Positions 1 through 6,200 of a stretch of 7,338 nt of DNA are shown here, in pieces. The notes beneath the pieces are model-generated. The model did not search any database. It worked only from the letters and a program-made list of their open reading frames with translations, and was not told the origin of the DNA. Position 1 is the stretch's first letter, and each line of letters opens with the position of its first letter. The position numbers were made by a program, and so were the translations under genes. This DNA is from Chloroflexota bacterium (lineage in GTDB: Bacteria > Chloroflexota > Anaerolineae > J036 > Brachytrichaceae), in the NCBI GenBank assembly GCA_021813225.1, contig JAKALH010000134.1, positions 1-7,338 on the forward strand. Direction: 5' to 3'.

Positions 1-576
1 AATGACCGCTTTACGCGCCGACGCAGATTCCACCCGCCTGACTGCTTCGAGTAATCCATCGTTCAGGCACGCTTTGGTTCCTGGTTTGGGCTTGACATTG
101 GTGAGGATATTCTTGCGGACTTCCTCTTTATCGGCGGTGAATTCCTGAATCACTTTCGGGCTGTTGTCGAAAGTCAATATCGTATAAAGCGCATTCTGCG
201 GCATCTGGTCCAGCGACTTCGAGAAACCCTCGATCATGCGCCTGAAATCGTCCTGATTGGCGGCCAGCGTCCCGCTTGTATCCAGCAGCACCGCCACAGC
301 CCACTGGCCGCTGGGCTTGCCAAACGTGGCCGTATAGCGGTCCTGCCCTACCTTAAGCTCGATGTGGTCGATCTCGCTGTTGGTGGGCATGCCTGCGCTA
401 TCCAGCAGAGAGAAGAGAGTGGTGACCCTCAGTGCGGCAACGCCGCCGGCGCTGGCCTGGCTCGGTGTCGCAGTCGTCGTATGCACGAAGACCGACGGCG
501 ACCCGCCCTGTGCCTCAATCACAGCCGGTAACAGCAGAGCCGCACAAGACATGACTGCTATGAGTATTCGCTTCAT
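1..576 (-). CDS. Secreted von Willebrand factor A (VWA) domain protein, 3' end cut off by window edge
   Basis: The frame is open for 192 codons from ATG at 576 to the left edge, so only the N-terminal part is seen. Residues 1-22 look like a Sec signal peptide: MKR, then a hydrophobic stretch ending LLPAVIEA, with likely cleavage near residue 22. A VWA fold begins about residue 90, with strand WAVAVLLDTSGT. This gives the MIDAS metal-site motif D99-T-S101-G-T103 (DxSxT rather than the usual DxSxS). The second MIDAS element is T167 in PKPGTKACLNDG, with D173 after it. The last residues (ARKAVI) fit the strand that normally leads into the LSDG loop, which is outside the window. The start is supported by a GGAGG four bases upstream. 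The gene follows the VWA-FHA gene by 14 bases and is probably co-transcribed with it. Its likely role is extracytoplasmic, metal-dependent protein binding; the partner is unknown. A C-terminal membrane anchor cannot be assessed. Confidence 0.85.
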   Translation of the reverse strand, partial: MKRILIAVMSCAALLLPAVIEAQGGSPSVFVHTTTATPSQASAGGVAALRVTTLFSLLDSAGMPTNSEIDHIELKVGQDRYTATFGKPSGQWAVAVLLDTSGTLAANQDDFRRMIEGFSKSLDQMPQNALYTILTFDNSPKVIQEFTADKEEVRKNILTNVKPKPGTKACLNDGLLEAVRRVESASARKAVI

Positions 577-580
577 GCAA

Positions 581-585
581 CCTCC
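581..585 (-). promoter_or_regulatory. Shine-Dalgarno site of the left-edge VWA gene
   Basis: The minus strand reads GGAGG followed by four bases (TTGC) and then ATG at 576. It lies in the 14-base gap after the VWA-FHA stop codon (TAA, 591-593). This fixes the start and argues for translation from a shared transcript. Confidence 0.75.
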
Positions 586-590
586 ACGGT

Positions 591-2504
591 TTATACCGGT
601 TTGACCACCGCACTGACATCCGCAAAGTCTACTTTGTCGCCGATATGAATCTCGCGCGGCTGGTTCGCCGGCAGCCGTTCGCCGTTCAGTTTTGTTCCGG
701 AGGAGGAATTCAAGTCCGTCAAGATGATTTTGCCATCCTCCACGGCAATCTGCGCATGCTTGCGCGACACGAACTGGCTGGGCACGCGCACGGCGCCGCT
801 GCCGCTATCCGGTTCACGCCCAACCACCAGCAACTCAGCGCCGGTCGATCCGATATCGAAGTGCCGGCCGGACAGCTCGCCGTTCGTAAACTCCAGAACA
901 GCGACAGGCGGCTTGAACATGACGGTCTCGGCGCGACCCTCTACAGGCGCCGCGCCCGGACTGGCTGCAGCCGGCTCATTGAACAGCGCCGTTGGGAACG
1001 CCTGTTCATCGGGCAGTGACTGTCCCACCGACGTAGCCTGAAATGGAATTGCGGAGCCGACCATCGTCGGCGGTGTCTCTGGGATATACCGTACATTGCG
1101 CCGCGACCGCCGGCGCATCACCAGCACCAGCAGCACGATCAACACGATGAGCAATATCAGGAAGACGGCTACGATCAATATGCCCGGGAAGGTGGTCAGT
1201 CTCTGGAGCAAGGTCGGCGCAGGAGCCGGCGTCGGCGTCACCAGCGTCGACGGGTCGATGCTGACCTGCACATCATAGGTTGCCAGTGCAGCGGGGTTTC
1301 CCGGTTCTCCAGACGCCCTCAGGGTGATCTTGTTGACACCGATCAAGTCGTTCGTCGGGATGACCAGTTGGAATGGCGGATCGTTTTCCGTCTGCGTATT
1401 GCCGCCAACGATGTAGTCCACGGAAGTGACGGGCCTGCTGGACTGGATTGTCGGTTCCACGATCAGCGTCTTGTTGGCGGGCAGCAGTTTGGGATTGACG
1501 GTGTTGCCATCGATGGTGAACGTTACTTTGGTAAACGTGGGCCGCGTCGCTTGCGGCGTCTGAAAGGTCGCACGTTCGACATCGCTGTCACTGCCCTGCG
1601 TTACTTTGATGTCGACCGTCTTCAACTGGCCGTTGCCTGGCGCAGGCATATGGAAGGTGACCCGGTACTCCGTCTTGAGCGCCGATTCCATACGCTTGAA
1701 CACATCGATAACGTTCTGGAGCTGCGCTGCCGAATCGTATAACCCTCCGGTTTCGGACGCCAGCTTGCGCAGGTAGGTTTCCTTCACATTAGGGCCAACG
1801 CCGATCGTGAAGACCGGGGTGCGATCTTTGTTGGCATGCGATATCGTGTCGCTGGCGGTGCAGACCTGGCTCTGCACATCGGCGCCGTCGCTGAGGACGA
1901 TCACGGCGCGAGTGCCGACATGCTCCTGCGCCGCAATCAGCAGCGCCTTGCAGACTTCATCATACAGCGGCGTGCGCCCTACGGCGGATTGCGCGTTGAT
2001 CAGGTTGATCATGTCATCGCGCTTCTGGCTGGCGGGCGCAAAACCATATTCCTTCGTCGCGTCCAGTCTGGTGTTAACCTGCACCGGGCCGGTCAATGCC
2101 AGCACAGCCAGGCGGTCATTGTTGCCGGCGGCCTGCAGAATTGCCTTGGCGGAATCCTTGAGAGGTTGCAGCGCAACACCCTGCTGTATCATGCCGAAGT
2201 CAACCAGCAACAAGGTGCTGACCTTCACACTGGGACTGACTATCTTCTGGGCCTCAATTCCGGGAATGACGGTGTTGCCGTCTGTCACCTGAAAAGCTGA
2301 CGCATCGAGTTGCTGCAACGGTACGCCGGCGCCATTGACCGGTGTCACCGTGCAGACGACATCCGGGTAGTTGGAACTGTCACAACCATTCACAGTGAGA
2401 GTGACGCCACTGACCTGGGCGTTCACTGTCAGCGGCATTGCCAGTGTCGCCAGCACCAGCGCTCCCACCAGCGCCTGCATGAGGATGCGCGGGCTTCTGA
2501 TCAT
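591..2504 (-). CDS. Membrane-anchored VWA-TM-FHA protein (extracytoplasmic VWA, cytoplasmic FHA)
   Basis: This is a 637-residue protein. Residues 1-29 form a signal peptide (hydrophobic core ALVGALVLATLAMPL, cleavage near VNAQ). Residues about 30-90 are a small beta-rich region with Cys41 and Cys51. A VWA domain spans about 94-275, with IVLSDGAD around Asp206 and GRTPLYDEV (Thr178, Asp182). Its MIDAS motif is degenerate: D102-F-G-M-I instead of DxSxS. Residues 280-415 look like further beta-sandwich. A Pro/Thr linker (TPTPAPAP) leads to one strong transmembrane helix, 439-463, followed by RRRSRRN, a positive-inside stop-transfer signal. A flexible cytoplasmic linker ends in a C-terminal FHA domain, about 534-637, with VGRE (Gly562-Arg563), SRKHA (Ser580) and NSSSGTKLNG, the residues expected for phosphothreonine binding. 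ATG at 2504 is chosen because it has a signal peptide and GAGG seven bases upstream; a longer in-frame start at 2609 would read through the terminator. Likely role: a receptor or scaffold linking outside binding to internal Thr-kinase signalling (inference). Confidence 0.9.
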   Translation of the reverse strand: MIRSPRILMQALVGALVLATLAMPLTVNAQVSGVTLTVNGCDSSNYPDVVCTVTPVNGAGVPLQQLDASAFQVTDGNTVIPGIEAQKIVSPSVKVSTLLLVDFGMIQQGVALQPLKDSAKAILQAAGNNDRLAVLALTGPVQVNTRLDATKEYGFAPASQKRDDMINLINAQSAVGRTPLYDEVCKALLIAAQEHVGTRAVIVLSDGADVQSQVCTASDTISHANKDRTPVFTIGVGPNVKETYLRKLASETGGLYDSAAQLQNVIDVFKRMESALKTEYRVTFHMPAPGNGQLKTVDIKVTQGSDSDVERATFQTPQATRPTFTKVTFTIDGNTVNPKLLPANKTLIVEPTIQSSRPVTSVDYIVGGNTQTENDPPFQLVIPTNDLIGVNKITLRASGEPGNPAALATYDVQVSIDPSTLVTPTPAPAPTLLQRLTTFPGILIVAVFLILLIVLIVLLVLVMRRRSRRNVRYIPETPPTMVGSAIPFQATSVGQSLPDEQAFPTALFNEPAAASPGAAPVEGRAETVMFKPPVAVLEFTNGELSGRHFDIGSTGAELLVVGREPDSGSGAVRVPSQFVSRKHAQIAVEDGKIILTDLNSSSGTKLNGERLPANQPREIHIGDKVDFADVSAVVKPV

Positions 2505-2511
2505 CTGCTTA

Positions 2512-2515
2512 CCTC
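2512..2515 (-). promoter_or_regulatory. Shine-Dalgarno site of the VWA-FHA gene
   Basis: The minus strand reads GAGG, then seven bases (TAAGCAG), then ATG at 2504. The good spacing, together with the signal peptide that starts at this ATG, supports it over the upstream in-frame ATG at 2609. Confidence 0.7.
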
Positions 2516-2567
2516 GATTATGCTGTCCTGCATGGGTGACGTCGTTTTGCCTGAATACACGTTCCTG

Positions 2568-2596
2568 AAAAAACCGCAGTCCTGAGTGCTGCGGTT
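2568..2596 (-). terminator. Intrinsic (Rho-independent) terminator after the ubiquitin-like/FHA gene
   Basis: On the minus strand the arms AACCGCAG and CTGCGGTT form a perfect 8-bp stem (2589-2596 with 2572-2579) around a 9-base loop, immediately followed by TTTT (six T in total, counting the stem end). The opposite strand has no T-run after the stem, so it acts on leftward transcription. It lies 56 bases after the stop of the ubiquitin-like/FHA gene and 63 bases before the VWA-FHA start. It should therefore end or attenuate the ATPase/ubiquitin-like transcript and separate it from the VWA pair. Confidence 0.85.
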
Positions 2597-2651
2597 GCCC
2601 TTTGCGCACGCTGGTCTCCCGGCTGGCCTCTAGCCGCCTATCGGCTTCCCC

Positions 2652-3281
2652 TCAGCCAATCACCTGGAAGCTCAGTGTGATATTCCCGACCTTGATCAGC
2701 GTGCCGGGTAACAGAGCATAGCGTTCACTATAACGCAAACGCACGCCATCGAGCAGTGTCGGGTTGCGATCCTGTATTGACTCGATATAGAAAGAACCGC
2801 CCTGCTCCGTGATAGCCGCGTGGTGACGGGAGACGCTGGGCAGCGTCTCCATGTCTTCGAGGTCAACCGCGAGCAGACGGTTATTGCTGGGATTGCGCAC
2901 ATCGCGACGGCCGATGATAGACGGCTGCCAGCGCAGGTCGAACTCCGTCAAAGTGCGTTGCTCGCGCAGGTACACACGCGAGAATCGCTTGCTGAACGGA
3001 ACCCGTACCCCTCGCACAATGGCGTCCAGCGTGCCGGTGGACTCCACAATCCTCACGCATTGCAGTGCGGCGCCTTCCGGAACACGCAGTTGATCCAGCG
3101 CACCATCGTCCGGCAATGGATTACGCGCGCCTTGCAGCCTCAACGAATAATTCCCGACCAGATTGAACTTATCCTTGATCGTGAGGACGAGCGTGGCAAC
3201 CTGCAGGCTGCTGCGGACGTTGATGCGCCTGGGGCCGATGCTGTTGGACTGGATATCCACGGTCAGATTCAAGCGATCCAT
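2652..3281 (-). CDS. Ubiquitin-like (YukD/EsaB-type) plus FHA domain protein
   Basis: This is a 209-residue soluble protein with no signal peptide or membrane segment, so it is probably cytoplasmic. Residues 1-80 fit a ubiquitin-like beta-grasp fold: strands LNLTVDI and RRINVRSS, a helix ATLVLTIKDKF, then YSLRLQG, NPLPDDGALDQL and VPEGAALQCVRI. This is the pattern of YukD/EsaB and of the EccD N-terminus in type VII secretion. Residues about 100-209 are an FHA domain with IGRRD (Gly124-Arg125), PSVSRHHAAI (Ser151, Arg152, His154), DRNPTLLDG (Asn173, Thr175) and a closing strand KVGNITLSF; the usual NG(T) turn has Pro instead of Gly. The start ATG at 3281 is two bases past the ATPase stop, with GGAGG ten bases upstream inside the ATPase coding end, so translation is probably coupled. 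The FHA part is clear by motif; the ubiquitin-like assignment rests on strand pattern and context and is less certain. Likely role: a regulatory partner of the ATPase. Confidence 0.85.
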   Translation of the reverse strand: MDRLNLTVDIQSNSIGPRRINVRSSLQVATLVLTIKDKFNLVGNYSLRLQGARNPLPDDGALDQLRVPEGAALQCVRIVESTGTLDAIVRGVRVPFSKRFSRVYLREQRTLTEFDLRWQPSIIGRRDVRNPSNNRLLAVDLEDMETLPSVSRHHAAITEQGGSFYIESIQDRNPTLLDGVRLRYSERYALLPGTLIKVGNITLSFQVIG

Positions 3282-3283
3282 AC

Positions 3284-6200
3284 CTAGTGTTCCTCCGTGG
3301 GCAGTTTATTCCCATTACCTGCCGGCGCTGCGCTGTTTGATGTTCCATTATTCTGCGCCGCGGTTGCATCGGACGCGCCATTGCCTGCTGCGGCTGCTTC
3401 GTGCTCCGCGCCGGTACCATTGCCTGCCGGCGCGGGTTCATCCGGCACCTCGTAAGTCACCGATGCCATGCGCGACGGGTCGACCTTCCCCACATCTTCG
3501 AACTGGGGCAAACCTTTCAGCATGTCACTGAGCTGCGCCTGCCAGTCAGGCACTTCATCTGCAGGTGTGGGAGCGGCTGGTCCGCCGCCCGGCGCCACGG
3601 CCTGCTGCGCGCCGGCGGCAGTTTGCGCCTGCGCCGCATCGCCTTTAATCGCCGTTTCCAGCGCGGTGATATCCGGCGCGAAGTAACTCCACTGCGCGCG
3701 ATTGGGATAGCGCGCCATGATAGCGTTAATCAGGTTGCGGTATTGCGTTTCGCTGTCTGCGCGACCTTCGACGTAGGGCAGCGCCATCTGCGTCATGCCC
3801 GCCGAGACTGCCTTGACGATGAAACCGCGCCCTGGAGGCAGTTCCTTCGTGATAGCGAAAGTCCCGCGCACGCCCATGTAGCGCACCGCTTCGTAGTCGT
3901 TGAAGACGTACGCATACCGCGACGCTTCGGCGCGTTTTCGCAACTCGTCCATCCCGCTGCGCATGCCGTTGATTGTTCCGCATAACACGAGATGCAGGTT
4001 CTTGCCTTTTCCTGTGTCGTTCAAAGCGCTCAGCGCCCGGTTACGATTGAGCGGCTCTATGTCGTCGTAATTGTCGATCAGCACAAACAGGTGGCGCCTG
4101 TTGTTATCCTGCGCAGCGAATACATCCGGTTTATCAACCAGGCGGCCGATGACTTCCTCATCGTATTCCGCGCGCAGCCGTCGCACCACTTCGTCCATTT
4201 CTTTGGCGGTGGATACCGTTGCCAGCACATGCGGGAGCCTGTCTATGCGGCACTCGCCCTCAATGCCGAAGTTGTAGAATCGCCGCGACGGGTCGGCCGG
4301 ATCGACCAGAATCAGCCCGACCTGTTCAGGCGTGTAACAATGCGCCAGCGCCATCACCAGCGACCGCATCGTGGTCGTCTTGCCGGTTACAGGCGGGCCC
4401 ATCACGATCAGATGCGGCCCCTTGCCGGCAAAGTCGAACACTGTCGGTTCGCGATCCAGGTCGTTGATACCGATGGGCACGCTGATCTTCGCGTTGCCGT
4501 GCCCGATGTCCGGCAGCAGTGTCGCCATATCAATTGCCTTTGTCAGAGGCTCGACCGGCAGCGCGCGCTTGCTCTTTAGAGACGGATCTTTAGCCTCCAA
4601 TTTGCTCCAGGCCTGCGCAATCGTCTGCGAGAGGATGCGGAAGTAGTCGGTCTGGTCTTCGGGGTCGGTCGACAGAGGTACGGCGGTGTGGAATTCCAGC
4701 GGTGTCGGTTTATCGTCGACCAGCCCGACGCACAGACCGCGGCCCGGCGTATCGTTGATGCGCGGCGCGCCGCGTCCCACTATGGCGAAGTAGTCCATGC
4801 GGTCAGCCTGCGTGAAGGTGATGCGCTGGTTGAGCAGGCTGAGCATCTTGTTGGTGATGTCGCCCAGCAGGGACGCCGCTACGACGAAATACACACCGAA
4901 GGAGCGCCCATCGCGCAACAGCGAGAGCAGGTCCGGCAGGTATTTGTCGTAAGTCTCTCTGAACTCAACTGCATTGTCGACGACGACAACAACCGCCGGC
5001 ATAGAGGCGTCGGGGTTCCGGGCGTTATAGTCGTCCATCGAGTCGTAAGACTGCAATTTCTGCTGGCGGCTGTCGATGATGTTGCGGATCATGCGCATGA
5101 ACCGTTCGACGCGCTCTTCTTCGTTTGTTTCCACAATCCCGCCGACATGCGGCAACTGGCGCAGGGCTTTCAGACCGCCACGTCCGAAGTCCAGGCAGTA
5201 GATGTGCAGTTCATCGGGCCGCCGCTGCGTCGCCAGCGCCAGAAGCAGCGACTTGATAAAGGTCGTCTTGCCGCGCCCGCTCGCGCCGAACACGACCAGC
5301 GGGTCGCCCGAAAGATCGACATTCAACACACGCTGCTCCGCCAGCAGCGTGTTATCGATGATGCCGATGTTGGCGCTGACCGGAAGCGGTTTCGACCAGT
5401 CATGCGGCGTCCAGATCGGCTCGGCATCTTTATTTGCCATCCACTCCGCCACAAACGGGTTAATGACGATTTCCCTGCCATACTTTCCTTTGGCGATATA
5501 TTCGGCGTTGACCGGCAGATTGATCGGCAGCCTTTCCGGCAGAGGGCTGGGCCACGGCTTGAACTGTTTCGGTATGTTCTGCCGGCGCGACTCGGCCGCC
5601 AGCGTTCCCACCAACCAGCCCAGCAGCGAGCGCGGCGCGTCCGTGGTCTCGAGGGCGGCCAGGATTTCATCGATGCTATAGGTCGGGTCGGGGCGCGTCT
5701 CGTCGTAGGATGCGCCGCTGTAGGCGACCTGGATTTCCGACAGGTTACCGCCGCCGACCTGCACGTAACCACGGCCCGGGATCGCCGGCAGCGATGCCGC
5801 ATCGGGCCGGCCAATCATCTCTTTGCTGTCATCGGTCGTCTCGACGCGCAGGCTGATGCGGTATTTCATGTTCGCGCGCATCTGATCCGTCACCGCGCCG
5901 CTGGGGCGTTGCGTAGCCAGCAGCAGCGAAACGCCAAAGGAACGGCCCAGGCGCGTGATGCTTTCGAATTTCGCCTTGTATTCAGGGTTCTGCGTCACCA
6001 TCTCGGCGAACTCGTCCACGATGATGAACAGGTGCGGGAAGGTGTTCGGAAATGGCGAATCCGGCTTGAGCTTCGGAATCACCTTCTTGCGGTAGTCGAC
6101 CAGGTCGGCGACACCGGCTTTGGCGAGGATTTCCGACCGGCGGTTCATCTCGGCATTGATCGCCGTGAAGATGCGCTCGACGGCGTTGCCTTCCAGGTTA

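Larger units (their letters stand above)
2505..2651 (-). other. 147-base intergenic region between the ubiquitin-like/FHA and VWA-FHA genes
   Basis: This is the only sizeable non-coding stretch in the window. It holds the terminator (2568-2596), the VWA-FHA Shine-Dalgarno site, and a set of three alternating 5-base complementary elements at 2620-2646. A promoter for the VWA pair would be expected between 2505 and 2567. The minus strand there has CATAAT (2517-2522), but I found no matching -35 box and it sits too close to the ribosome site, so no promoter is called. Confidence 0.6.

Noticed and set aside
362..604. Plus-strand open frame of 80 residues at the left end
   Set aside because: It lies opposite the VWA gene, has no domain or convincing ribosome site, and the minus-strand frame has signal peptide and VWA motifs.
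1807..2300. Two overlapping plus-strand open frames of about 155-160 residues
   Set aside because: They are antisense shadows of the VWA domain coding region, with no recognisable motif.
2517..2522. CATAAT on the minus strand as a -10 box for the VWA-FHA gene
   Set aside because: There is no -35-like hexamer at the right distance, and transcription would begin on top of the ribosome site.
2505..2609. N-terminal extension of the VWA-FHA protein to ATG at 2609
   Set aside because: It would put the terminator inside the coding sequence and 35 polar residues before a signal peptide; ATG at 2504 has a good Shine-Dalgarno site.
3401..4579. Two long plus-strand open frames (194 and 195 residues) opposite the ATPase
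   Set aside because: Their composition is Arg/His-rich, as expected from reading GC-rich coding DNA in the wrong frame; the minus strand encodes clear ATPase motifs.
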